Source: Streptomyces cyaneogriseus subsp. noncyanogenus
GTDB lineage: Bacteria > Actinomycetota > Actinomycetes > Streptomycetales > Streptomycetaceae
Length of the DNA stretch: 64,000 nt
Reading direction: 5' to 3'
Assembly (NCBI RefSeq): GCF_000931445.1
Contig: NZ_CP010849.1
Coordinates: forward strand, 6,696,001 to 6,760,000
Shown: one piece after another, positions 52,844 through 61,343 of the stretch
Layout of the letters: each line of letters opens with the position of its first letter
Position numbering within the stretch: the first letter of the stretch is position 1
Position numbers and translations under genes: made by a program
The notes under the pieces: generated by a model
What the model was told of the DNA's origin: nothing
Database searches by the model: none
What the model saw: the letters and a program-made list of their open reading frames with translations, nothing else

Positions 52844-53868
52844 TGGGGGCGGTCCCGGCTTCCGCGCCGCGCGGGACCGCGCCGCTCAGGGTCGTGGCCC
52901 GCGTCCACCTCATGCCGCCGCAGCACAACGCGGGCGCCGAGCACATGCTCGTCTCGATGCTGCGGCCTCTGGTGGAGCGCGGGCACGACGTGTCCGTGTG
53001 GCTGTCCCGGTACGGCAAGGAGCGCGAGGTCTACGAGTACCGGGGCATCCAGGTGGTCCCGCTGGAGGCCCGGCTGGACTTCCCGACCGCGGTCCGGCAG
53101 GCGGATGTGCTCATCGCCCATCTGGAGTGCGTGCCGCACACGACGGCGCTGGCCCGCGGCTACGGGAAGCCGGTGGTAGTGATCTGCCACAACACGCACC
53201 GGCCGACGTTCCGCGACATGGCCGCCGGCGGGACCGCCCTGGCGGTCTACAACAGCCGCTGGATGGAGCGGGAGGCGGAGCTGTTCTTCGCCGAGTACCC
53301 GCAGGCCGTGCGCCCGGGCGCTGAGCTGATCGTGCGTCCCCCGGTGTTCGCCGGCGAGTACGCGACGAAGCCTGGCAAGGCGATCACGCTGATCAACTGC
53401 AACCCGGAGAAGGGTGGGCGAGTGCTGGAGAAGCTGGCCCGCCGGATGCCGGATCAGCAGTTCCTCGCGGTGCGCGGCGCCTACGGGGAGCAGGTCTTGC
53501 CGGATCTGCCGAACGTCGAGGTCGTCGACCACGTTGACGGGGCCAACATGCGAGAGCAGGTGTACGCCCGCACCCGGGTGCTGCTCATGCCGTCGTCCTA
53601 CGAGTCGTGGGGCCGGGCGGGGGTCGAGGCGCTGGCGAGTGGCATCCCCGTCGTGGCCCACCCCACGCCGGGGCTGTGCGAGTCGCTGGGCGAGGCCGGT
53701 GTCTTCGTGGACCGGTCCGACGTCGACGGCTACGAGGCGGTGCTGCGGAAGCTGTTGCAGCCCGGCGAGTACCGGCTTGCGTCGAAGCGCGCGAAGGCCC
53801 GGTCTGCGGAGTTGGACCCGGCTGCCGACCTCGCCGCTTGGTGTGACGCCGTGGAGTCCCTGCCTTAG
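52843..53868 (+). CDS. GT4-type glycosyltransferase inserted in the head operon
   Basis: 341 residues, ATG at 52843 overlapping the capsid stop. An N-terminal Rossmann half (RVHLMPPQHNAGAEHMLVSML) and a C-terminal GT-B half with VLLMPSSYESWGRAGVEALASGIPVVAHPTPGL, the GT4 donor-binding E-x7-E region. It transfers a sugar from a nucleotide or lipid donor. Translational coupling to the capsid gene suggests it glycosylates the virion, as shown for some actinobacteriophages, though cell-wall modification is possible. Confidence 0.88.
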   Translation: MGAVPASAPRGTAPLRVVARVHLMPPQHNAGAEHMLVSMLRPLVERGHDVSVWLSRYGKEREVYEYRGIQVVPLEARLDFPTAVRQADVLIAHLECVPHTTALARGYGKPVVVICHNTHRPTFRDMAAGGTALAVYNSRWMEREAELFFAEYPQAVRPGAELIVRPPVFAGEYATKPGKAITLINCNPEKGGRVLEKLARRMPDQQFLAVRGAYGEQVLPDLPNVEVVDHVDGANMREQVYARTRVLLMPSSYESWGRAGVEALASGIPVVAHPTPGLCESLGEAGVFVDRSDVDGYEAVLRKLLQPGEYRLASKRAKARSAELDPAADLAAWCDAVESLP

Positions 53869-53877
53869 GAGGTCTCT

Positions 53878-54294
53878 GTGGCGTTCGTAGCCCCGACCGC
53901 CGAGCAACTGGCCCTCTATCTCGGGCTAGGGGAGATCGACGGTCCACGTGCCGACCTGCTGATAGGCCAGGCGATCGCCCTGTGCGAGACGGTGGTGAAG
54001 CCGCTTCCGGACCAGGCCACCGCGGTGGTGCTGTCGGTCGCCGGCCGCGCCTACGTCAATCCGCAGCAGGTCTCTTACGAGACGATCGGCCCGATGAGCG
54101 TGCAGCGCCCGCAGGGCTCTGGCGGGCTGTACCTGACGAAGGCCGACAAGACCGCGCTCAAGTCGCTGGCGGGCAGGGGCGGCGCGTTCACCGTGGACCC
54201 GACGCCGGCCAAGGCTGATCCGTCCCCGACGTGGCCGGTCGACGACGGGTATGGGCCGCCGCTGGAGTGGGAGCCGGGCTGGGGGTGGGTGTAG
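53878..54294 (+). CDS. Head-tail connector (adaptor) protein
   Basis: 138 residues, GTG at 53878 behind AGGAGG. EQLALYLGLGEIDGPRADLLIGQAIALCETVV is the helical HK97 gp6-like adaptor opening, followed by a segment with AGRAYVNPQQVSYETIGPMSV. It bridges portal and tail. Confidence 0.75.
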   Translation: MAFVAPTAEQLALYLGLGEIDGPRADLLIGQAIALCETVVKPLPDQATAVVLSVAGRAYVNPQQVSYETIGPMSVQRPQGSGGLYLTKADKTALKSLAGRGGAFTVDPTPAKADPSPTWPVDDGYGPPLEWEPGWGWV

Positions 54295-54663
54295 ATGCCC
54301 GCCCCGGCGCCGTACCCGTTCGGGGAGACCGTGGTGCGGCTGCGCCGCGGGCCGTCGCCGGGCCGGGACGAGCGGGGCCAGCCGATTCCCGGGCCGCTGG
54401 AGGAGACCGAGATTGAGGGCGTGGTGGTGACGCCTCGGCAGGAGACGCCGCAGGTCGGCGGCGCCGAGCAGCAGGGCCGGGACACGGTCGTGGTCGGCTG
54501 GACCGTCTACGATCCGACCGGCACGGACTGGCGCACCACTGATCAGGTGAGGATCCGCGGCGTGGTCTGCGACATCACGGGCGAGCCCGGCGACTGGGGC
54601 CGCAGCCCGTTCACTGGGCTGCGCGGGCCGGTGCAGTTCGCGGCGGACCGGGTGACCGGCTAG
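54295..54663 (+). CDS. Head-tail joining protein
   Basis: 122 residues, ATG at 54295 immediately after the adaptor stop. Beta-rich with VVTPRQETPQVGG and YDPTGTDWRTTDQVRIRG, a small barrel like the phage stopper proteins. Confidence 0.7.
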   Translation: MPAPAPYPFGETVVRLRRGPSPGRDERGQPIPGPLEETEIEGVVVTPRQETPQVGGAEQQGRDTVVVGWTVYDPTGTDWRTTDQVRIRGVVCDITGEPGDWGRSPFTGLRGPVQFAADRVTG

Positions 54664-54671
54664 GAGGCGAT

Positions 54672-54998
54672 ATGGCGGCGCGGTTCAAGTTGGACCGGCG
54701 AGGGGTGGGGGAGCTGCTGCGGTCGGAGATGGTCCGTGCGGATCTGGTGCGCCGGGCCGAGAACATCAAGGCGACGGCTGTGACGATCTCCCCGGTCGGC
54801 GGCTCGGGCGACCCGAACTCGGGACGGTACAGGGGCGCCTGGGAGGTGGACAGCACCCGCCGTGGCGGCCGTCGCCGGGACCGGGCCGTCGCCTACGTCC
54901 GCAACCCGACCTACTACGCCCGCTGGGTGGAGTACGGCACCGAACGTGTCCCGGCCCATCACGTGCTGCTGCGGGCCGCGGCGTCGGGCGGCGACTGA
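54672..54998 (+). CDS. HK97 gp10-like tail-joining protein
   Basis: 108 residues, ATG at 54672. GVGELLRSEMVRADLVRRAENIKATAV and RNPTYYARWVEYGTERVPAHHVLLRA are characteristic of HK97 gp10 family proteins at the neck. One-base overlap (TGATG) with the next gene. Confidence 0.8.
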   Translation: MAARFKLDRRGVGELLRSEMVRADLVRRAENIKATAVTISPVGGSGDPNSGRYRGAWEVDSTRRGGRRRDRAVAYVRNPTYYARWVEYGTERVPAHHVLLRAAASGGD

Positions 54999-55396
54999 TG
55001 GCCGCTGTCGGCTCCGTCGATGTGGAGTTGGAAGTCATGGTAGCGCTGCGGGCATTCCTCGGCGACGGCGTGGTGGTGCGCGACGAGCTGGACAACAGCC
55101 TCGCCGAGGAGCTGCCCACGGTGCAGGTGCAGGCGGTGGGCGGCAGCGATGACGGCATCCGGCTGGACCGGGCGTTCGTCGACATCGACGTCTACCACTC
55201 CACCCGCGCCAAGGCGATCGCCCTCGCGGCGACCATCCGGGGCTGGGTGCTCACCGAGCTGCGCGGCAGCGTCACCCAAACCGCCGTGTTCGCCCGGACC
55301 GGCACGATCTCCCGGCCCGCGATCCGCCCCTACGAGAACACTGGGCTCCGCCGTGTCGGGGCTACCTACGAGATCTACTGTCACCCGGTCTCCTGA
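54998..55396 (+). CDS. Tail terminator protein
   Basis: 132 residues, ATG at 54998. DGIRLDRAFVDIDVYHSTRAKAIALAATIRGWV is the tail-completion (gpU-like) fold pattern; it caps the tail tube to set its length. Position between gp10-like and tube genes supports it. Confidence 0.75.
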   Translation: MAAVGSVDVELEVMVALRAFLGDGVVVRDELDNSLAEELPTVQVQAVGGSDDGIRLDRAFVDIDVYHSTRAKAIALAATIRGWVLTELRGSVTQTAVFARTGTISRPAIRPYENTGLRRVGATYEIYCHPVS

Positions 55397-55468
55397 CCGG
55401 TCGGGCCCGCGCCGGACCCTGTCCTTCGACCCCGCCGCTCGCGGGGTCTTCGTATGTCTGGAGACCTC

Positions 55469-56056
55469 ATGGTTTCGATCACCCGCGCGGCGGACCTTTT
55501 GGAGGTCGGCGCGAACGGCGGCGGCTGGGTCGCCCCCATCGGCACCACGTCGCCCGGCGACCCCGAGCTCCAGCCGCTTGCCCCGTGGGCGCCGCTCGGT
55601 GCCATCTCGGACGACGGCCTGGTGCAGGGCTTCGAGGAGGACTCCCAGTCCTTCACCCCGTGGGGCTACACGGCGCCGATCCGTACCACCATCACGTCCA
55701 GCCTGCGCACCTTCAGCCTGACGGCGTGGGAGACCGGCCGGACCACGGTGCAGTCCCTGCAGTACCGGGTGCCGGCCGCCGACCTGACTCCGGCGGCCGG
55801 GCTGACGACGTTCGCGGAGACCGCGTCCCCGGAGCCGGACCGGCGCGCGTGGTGGTTCGTCGTCCTCGACGGCGACAACTTCCAGCGCGGCTTCTACGTG
55901 CCGCAGGGGGAGATCACCGAGCGGTCCGATGTCACGCACAAGCAGGATCAGGTCGCCGGCTTCGAGTGGACGATCACCGCCTACCCGGACGAGGCCGGCA
56001 ACACCGTCTACCACTTCGACCGTGTCCCGGAGACGCCCGCGAACAGCGGGTCCTGA
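55469..56056 (+). CDS. Major tail tube protein
   Basis: 195 residues from the ATG at 55469, which has GGAGA 5 nt upstream; an in-frame ATG at 55454 lacks one. GWVAPIGTTSPGDPELQPLAPWAPLGAISDDGLVQGF is typical of siphovirus tube proteins of actinophages, and WWFVVLDGDNFQRGFYVPQGEIT follows the tube beta-barrel. It stacks as hexamers around the tape measure. Confidence 0.85.
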   Translation: MVSITRAADLLEVGANGGGWVAPIGTTSPGDPELQPLAPWAPLGAISDDGLVQGFEEDSQSFTPWGYTAPIRTTITSSLRTFSLTAWETGRTTVQSLQYRVPAADLTPAAGLTTFAETASPEPDRRAWWFVVLDGDNFQRGFYVPQGEITERSDVTHKQDQVAGFEWTITAYPDEAGNTVYHFDRVPETPANSGS

Positions 56057-56146
56057 GCTGGTGGACGGGCCGTCAACCGTCGGCGCGGGCCCGGCCCGTC
56101 CACCTCCACCGCTGCCCGCGCCATCGCATAGAAGGAGGCCCGCGCC

Positions 56147-56566
56147 GTGGCCAGCACGCGCGACACCACCAGCAGGAAGCCACGCACTGCCGCTCGTGCG
56201 GCATCCCGCCCGCCGATGCACCCCACGCCGGAGCCGGGCGAGCAGGACGTCGACGAACCGCAGGCCACTGCGGCGGAGATCGAGGCGGAAGGCGAGTACG
56301 TCACCGCCGATCTCGCCGGTGAGGACGTCCGGATCATCCCGCCCGGATCGTGGCGTGCGTCGTGGCAGGCACTGCTCAACCAGGGGCAGCTCGCCGCCTT
56401 CACCGACCTCGTCATCCACCCGGACGACCTTGACGTGTTCTGGGAGATCGATCCGACCAACACCGAGTTCTACGAGTTCATCGAGGACGCCGCACGGCAG
56501 TCGGGTGAGAGCCTGGGGAAATCGCCTGGACCCGGGCGGTCGTCGCGGCGCACGAGGAGGCGGTAG
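56147..56566 (+). CDS. Tail assembly chaperone, frame 0
   Basis: 139 residues, GTG at 56147 with AGAAGGAGG upstream. A basic N-terminus precedes an acidic helical domain (LAAFTDLVIHPDDLDVFWEI), as in G proteins of long-tailed phages. Near its end the codons CTG GGG AAA give the slip run GGGGAAA at 56515-56521. A ribosome that slips back one base continues into the downstream open frame to make the extended G-T form. Confidence 0.8.
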   Translation: MASTRDTTSRKPRTAARAASRPPMHPTPEPGEQDVDEPQATAAEIEAEGEYVTADLAGEDVRIIPPGSWRASWQALLNQGQLAAFTDLVIHPDDLDVFWEIDPTNTEFYEFIEDAARQSGESLGKSPGPGRSSRRTRRR

Positions 56567-56982
56567 AGGGCGACCTGGCCTTCTACTACCCGCGCAGCGA
56601 GGATCAGCTTGCGGCGTACTACCGGGGCGAGATGTCGGCGCGGCGGCTGCGCGTCCTCATCGAGCGACTGCCGCCGGAGTCCGCCACCTGGACGGCGCTG
56701 AGGAACTCCGCGTCGCCCGAAGAGATCGCGGCTCAGGCCGACAAGGGGGAGCCGGAGAAGGCCCCTTGGTCTCAGCAGGAGCAGCTGCTGGCGCTCGTCG
56801 CCGACCGTCTGGCCCGCGTGGAGTGGGTGCTGTGGTGCGTGAACACCGACAAGAAGTCGAAGCGCCCGGATCCGCCTGAGCCGATCCGTCGGCCCGGCGC
56901 GAAGCCGCGCAAGGCGAAACCGAAGCTGACCGAGAACAGCGCCAACCGGTTGTTCCAGCTCATACAGGGGGGCGCCGAGTAG
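56518..56982 (+). CDS. Tail assembly chaperone, -1 frame extension
   Basis: From 56518 the -1 frame reads EIAWTRAVVAAHEEAVEGDL and continues to 56982 with good codon use (155 codons). An internal ATG at 56632 lacks a ribosome site and would cut the domain. The extension is Pro/Lys-rich at its end (DPPEPIRRPGAKPRKAKP), as in T domains that bind the tape measure. It is therefore expressed only as the frameshift fusion. Confidence 0.75.
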   Translation, partial: EIAWTRAVVAAHEEAVEGDLAFYYPRSEDQLAAYYRGEMSARRLRVLIERLPPESATWTALRNSASPEEIAAQADKGEPEKAPWSQQEQLLALVADRLARVEWVLWCVNTDKKSKRPDPPEPIRRPGAKPRKAKPKLTENSANRLFQLIQGGAE

Positions 56983-57001
56983 CGCCACGGAGGAGGTGTC
57001 C

Positions 57002-60000
57002 GTGGCCGCGATCAGCGTGGGGTCCGTCGAGGTCGATGTTGTCCCGAATGCGCGGGGGATCCGCCGGCGTCTGCAGGAGCAGGTGGTGCCCGCCGCCGAC
57101 TCGGTGGGCGACGAGATCGGCCGCGTGATCGGCCGGCACGTCAGCACGCAGGTGGCGCAGGCGGTGCGCACGGGCGTAACGACCGGGTCCCGTACAGCAG
57201 TGCCGCCCGCTACGCGCGGCGGCGAGCAGACCGGCTCCGCCTTCGCCCGCGGCATGCGGACTCGCGTCGAGGCGGCGCTGCGCAGCCTGCCCGAGGTGGA
57301 GCTGACCGCGGACTCCTCGGCGGTGGACCGGGAGATCCACCAGATCCGCGCCCAGCTGGAGACGCTGCGAGACGTGGAGATCGGCGTCGACATCGACGCC
57401 GGTGAGGCGATGGCCCGCATCACCCAGCTGCAGTCGCGTCTGGCCGCGCTCGCCGCGTCCGACGCCGACGTCGACGTGCGGATCGACACCGGCGCCGCGG
57501 CGGCCGAGCTCGCAGCGGTGCAGGCGCAGGTGAACCGCCTGGATGGCGACGACGTGACCATCGACGTCGACACGCGGTCCGCTACGGCCAACCTGTCGAT
57601 GCTGACGACGGCCGCGCTCGCGTTCGGTCCGGCTCTCCTGCCGGTGCTGCCAGTGGCGGCGGCCGGCCTGGGGGCGATGGCGGCTGCCGCCTCGGCGGCG
57701 GCCGTGGGGGTCGGCGCGCTGGCCGCTGTCGCCGTCCCCGCGTTCGTGCAGATGGGCAAGGTGCTGCAGGCGCAGAAGGCGGCCCAGGATGCGGCTACGA
57801 CCGCGACTCTCAAGGGCGGGCAAGCCGCGGCGCAGGCGGCCTCCCGGTCTCTGCAGATGGCGTCCGCGCAGCAGGCCCTGGCCAGTGCCCACCGCAACGC
57901 GGCCCAGCAGATCCGGCAGGCGGAGCAGGGAGTCGCGGACGCGGTGCGGTCGGCGGCGGAGGCGAACCGGCGCGCAAAGGAGCAGCTCGCGGGAGCGGTG
58001 CAGCAGGCTGCGGACCGGCAACGACGGGCGGCCGAGCAGGTGCGGCAGGCCGAAGAGCAGCTCGCGGATGCGCAGCGCGTCGCGCAGCGGGCGCAGGAGG
58101 ATCTGACCCAGGCTCGCCGTGACGCCGCCGCGGAGTTGGCTGAGCTTGGGGACCGGGTGGCGAACGCCCGGCTGTCGGAGCGGGATGCCGCTCTGTCGGT
58201 GCAGGAGGCGGAGGTCCGGCTGCGCGCGACGCAGGCGGAGGGCTCGAAGGCCACCCTGCTGGAGCGGGCGCGCGCGCAGCTCGCCTACGACCAGGCGGTT
58301 CAGCGTCTGCGGGAGTCCCAGGCCGAGACGAAGGCGCTGACCGCGGAGAAGTCGGCCGCGGACAAGGCCGGCGTGGAGGGATCGGAGACGGTCCGCACCG
58401 CGCAGGAACGGCTCCGGGAGGCCGAGAAGGGGGTCGCGCGGCAGCAGCGTGCGCTCGCGAAGGAGCGGGCGGACGCGGCGCGTCAGCAGATCGAGAGCCA
58501 AGAGGCTGTCGCCGAGGCGCAGCGGAACGTGGCCCGCACCCAGGAGGAGGGTGCGCAGTCGGTGGCCCGCGCGCAGGAGCAGCTCGCTTCGGCTCAGCAG
58601 TCGGCAGCCGATTCGATCGCGTCGGCGCAGCGGCAGATCGAGCAGGCATCGTTGTCGGCGGCCGGCGGCGTGGACCAGGCGGCGATTGCGCAGGCCAAGT
58701 ACGAGGAAGAGCTGGCGAAGCTGACGCCCGCGGCCCGGGAGACGTTCGACGCGTTCCTCAACCTGCGGGACGCGTTCTCGCAGTGGTCGCGGTCGCTGCA
58801 GCCGGCCGTGATGCCGATTTTCACCCGCGCGCTGATCGGCCTGAAGAACGCCCTGCCGGGCTTGACGCCGTTCGTGCTGGAGGCGGCGGGCGCGATCGAG
58901 ACGCTGATGGACAAGGCGTCGGCGGAGCTGAAGCGGCCGTTCTGGGCTGATTTCCGGTCCGATCTGCAGGGCTCGGTGAGGCCCGCGATCGAGGGTCTGG
59001 GTGTCTCGTTCGGGAACGTGTTCAAGGGTATGGCCGGGGTGATCTCTGCCTTCCTGCCGAAGGTGGACTCGGTGTCCGCGCGGATGCAGACACTCACCGG
59101 CCGGTTCGCCGCGTGGGGGCAGGGCCTGAAGGGCTCCCCGGAGTTCGAGCGGTTCCTCGGCTACTCCGCCGAGATGGCCCCGAGAATCTGGGAGGCGCTG
59201 CAGCGGATCTCAGGGGCTCTGCTGTCGATCGGCGTCGCCATGTCGCCGATCAGCAGCGTCGTCCTGACCGTGATCGGCGGCATCGCCCAGGGTGTCCAGT
59301 GGATCGCGGACAACGCGCCGTGGGCGGTGCAGGCGATCTACGGCATCGTGGTCGCGATGGGCGCTTGGCGCCTGGCGACGTTGCTGTGGACGGGCGTCAC
59401 GTGGCTGGCGACGGCTGCCATGGCGGCTTTCAACCTGGCCATGAGGCTGAGTCCGTTGGGCTGGATTGTCCTGGGGATCACGGCGGTTGTCACCGCGATC
59501 TACCTGCTGTGGACGAAGTGCGATTGGTTCCGGAGCGCCGTCACGGTCATCTGGGAGGCCATCAAGATGGCCCTGGGCGCGGCATGGGATTGGATCAAGT
59601 CGAACGTCCTGGAGCCCATCGGGACGTTCTTCACCCGGATCGTGCCTAGCTGGGCTGAGACCCTGCGGGACAAAGTCCGTGTCGCCTGGGACGTCATGAA
59701 GGCGGCCCTCGCCCTCATCTGGGACTGGATCAAGCAGCATGTGCTGTACCCGATCCGGGACTTCTTCATCAAGACGATGCCGGGCTGGGCGGCCACGTTG
59801 CGGGGCCGGATCGTCGGCGTGTGGGACGGCATCCGCGCCGGGATCTCCGGTGCGTGGGACCTGATCAAGAAGTGGACCATCTATCCGATCCGGGACTTCT
59901 TCACGAAGACGATGCCGGGCTGGGCCACGAGCCTGAGGGACCGTTTCATCGGGGCCTTCGATGCGGCCCGCAAGGGCATCAAGGCAGCCTGGGACCGCAT

Positions 60001-61333
60001 CAAGGGGATCGCCCGGGAGCCTGTGCAGTACGTCGTGGATGTGGTGTACAACCGGGGCGTCCGTGGCGTCTGGAACGCCGTAGCCAGCGCCTTCGGCGCC
60101 CCCAAGCTGGATGTCTTCAAGTTCGCCTCCGGTGGCGTCATGCCCGGCTACACCCCGGGCCGCGATGTGCACCGCTTCGTCTCCCCGACGGGCGGGGCGT
60201 TGGAGCTGTCCGGTGGCGAGGCCATCATGCGGCCCGAGTTCACGCGGGCCGTGGGCTCTGGGTTCGTGCACACCCTCAACGCGGTCGCCCGGTCCCGGGG
60301 CGCCCAGGGCGTCAAGGCGGCCTTGGCCCCGATGCTCGGCGGTAACCCGCGCACACCCACGGATACGTCCCTTCGGTACAGCACCGGCGGCATCTACCCG
60401 GTGCAGCGGTTCGCCAGCGGCGGGATCTTCGACTGGATCAAGTCCGCCGGGTCCGCTGCCCTCGGCGCCGGATCGGCAGCCTGGAACAAGATCAAGGAAG
60501 GGGCGTCATGGCTCACTGACACCCTGGAGGCGTCCGCGCGCGCGGGTGTGAAGAACGTCGTCGACCCGCTGCTCGCCTCGTTCCCCGGCATGGACACCGG
60601 CTTCGGGAAGATGATCCGCCGCATCCCGAGTCGGATCGTCGACGCCCTGTTCGGATACAGCAAGGAGGCGGACAAGCGGGGCGCCGGCGGCATCGGGGGC
60701 CCGCGCATCCAGAAGGCGCTGGCCTGGGCGCGCACCCAGAACGGCAAGCCCTACCAGTGGGGCGGCAACGGAAACCCGTCGTGGGACTGCTCCGGTTTCA
60801 TGTCCGCGATCGAGTCCGTCATCCGCGGTCAGAAGCCGCACCGGCGCTGGGCGACGATGGCGTTCTCGGGCCGGACCGCCCCTCCCGGATGGAAGCTCCG
60901 CCAGAAGTCTCCGTTCATGATCGGCATCACGAACGCCGGGGTCGGCCACACCGCGGGCACCCTCGGCGGCGTCAACGTGGAGAGTCGCGGTGGGGACGGG
61001 GTGGTCGTCGGGCGGCGAGCCCGCGGCTACAACGATCGCCTGTTCACCGACTGGTACGGCTTCAAGCCGGGCAGCTACGACTCGGGCGGCTACCTGCAGC
61101 CGGGCTTCAACCTCGCGTACAACGGCACGGGTCGGCCGGAGCCCGTGTTCACGACGGCGCAGGCCAACGCGCTCACCTCGCTGGCGGCGCGTGGCGGCTC
61201 GTCCGGACCGACCACGCTCGAGGGCAGCCTCTACCTCGACTCGGGCGAGTTTCTCGGCCGGGTCCGCGGCGAGGCGCAGCAGGTCATGCAGCAGGGGCAG
61301 CGAGAGCTTATCTCCGTCATCAACGCGAGCTGA
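57002..61333 (+). CDS. Tail tape measure protein with NlpC/P60-like C-terminal domain
   Basis: 1443 residues, GTG at 57002 6 nt after GGAGGAGG. N-terminal beta/alpha (VDVVPNARGIRRRLQEQVVPA), hydrophobic helices (about 200-260), a long Ala/Gln/Arg coiled coil (about 270-570) and a helical membrane-active part (about 730-850). Three 45-residue repeats (W-D-x-I-K ... P-I-x-x-F-F ... P-x-W-A) start near residues 862, 907 and 952. Residues about 1235-1345 are an NlpC/P60-like fold with Cys 1263 (WDCSGF) and His about 1316 (GVGHTAG). The tail length is set by this protein, and the peptidase probably opens the cell wall at infection. Confidence 0.92.
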   Translation: MAAISVGSVEVDVVPNARGIRRRLQEQVVPAADSVGDEIGRVIGRHVSTQVAQAVRTGVTTGSRTAVPPATRGGEQTGSAFARGMRTRVEAALRSLPEVELTADSSAVDREIHQIRAQLETLRDVEIGVDIDAGEAMARITQLQSRLAALAASDADVDVRIDTGAAAAELAAVQAQVNRLDGDDVTIDVDTRSATANLSMLTTAALAFGPALLPVLPVAAAGLGAMAAAASAAAVGVGALAAVAVPAFVQMGKVLQAQKAAQDAATTATLKGGQAAAQAASRSLQMASAQQALASAHRNAAQQIRQAEQGVADAVRSAAEANRRAKEQLAGAVQQAADRQRRAAEQVRQAEEQLADAQRVAQRAQEDLTQARRDAAAELAELGDRVANARLSERDAALSVQEAEVRLRATQAEGSKATLLERARAQLAYDQAVQRLRESQAETKALTAEKSAADKAGVEGSETVRTAQERLREAEKGVARQQRALAKERADAARQQIESQEAVAEAQRNVARTQEEGAQSVARAQEQLASAQQSAADSIASAQRQIEQASLSAAGGVDQAAIAQAKYEEELAKLTPAARETFDAFLNLRDAFSQWSRSLQPAVMPIFTRALIGLKNALPGLTPFVLEAAGAIETLMDKASAELKRPFWADFRSDLQGSVRPAIEGLGVSFGNVFKGMAGVISAFLPKVDSVSARMQTLTGRFAAWGQGLKGSPEFERFLGYSAEMAPRIWEALQRISGALLSIGVAMSPISSVVLTVIGGIAQGVQWIADNAPWAVQAIYGIVVAMGAWRLATLLWTGVTWLATAAMAAFNLAMRLSPLGWIVLGITAVVTAIYLLWTKCDWFRSAVTVIWEAIKMALGAAWDWIKSNVLEPIGTFFTRIVPSWAETLRDKVRVAWDVMKAALALIWDWIKQHVLYPIRDFFIKTMPGWAATLRGRIVGVWDGIRAGISGAWDLIKKWTIYPIRDFFTKTMPGWATSLRDRFIGAFDAARKGIKAAWDRIKGIAREPVQYVVDVVYNRGVRGVWNAVASAFGAPKLDVFKFASGGVMPGYTPGRDVHRFVSPTGGALELSGGEAIMRPEFTRAVGSGFVHTLNAVARSRGAQGVKAALAPMLGGNPRTPTDTSLRYSTGGIYPVQRFASGGIFDWIKSAGSAALGAGSAAWNKIKEGASWLTDTLEASARAGVKNVVDPLLASFPGMDTGFGKMIRRIPSRIVDALFGYSKEADKRGAGGIGGPRIQKALAWARTQNGKPYQWGGNGNPSWDCSGFMSAIESVIRGQKPHRRWATMAFSGRTAPPGWKLRQKSPFMIGITNAGVGHTAGTLGGVNVESRGGDGVVVGRRARGYNDRLFTDWYGFKPGSYDSGGYLQPGFNLAYNGTGRPEPVFTTAQANALTSLAARGGSSGPTTLEGSLYLDSGEFLGRVRGEAQQVMQQGQRELISVINAS

Positions 61334-61343
61334 GGAGGTCACC

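Noticed and set aside
56470..58501. Long minus-strand frames opposite the tape measure
   Set aside because: Ala/Arg/Ser-biased shadow translation of the coiled-coil region.
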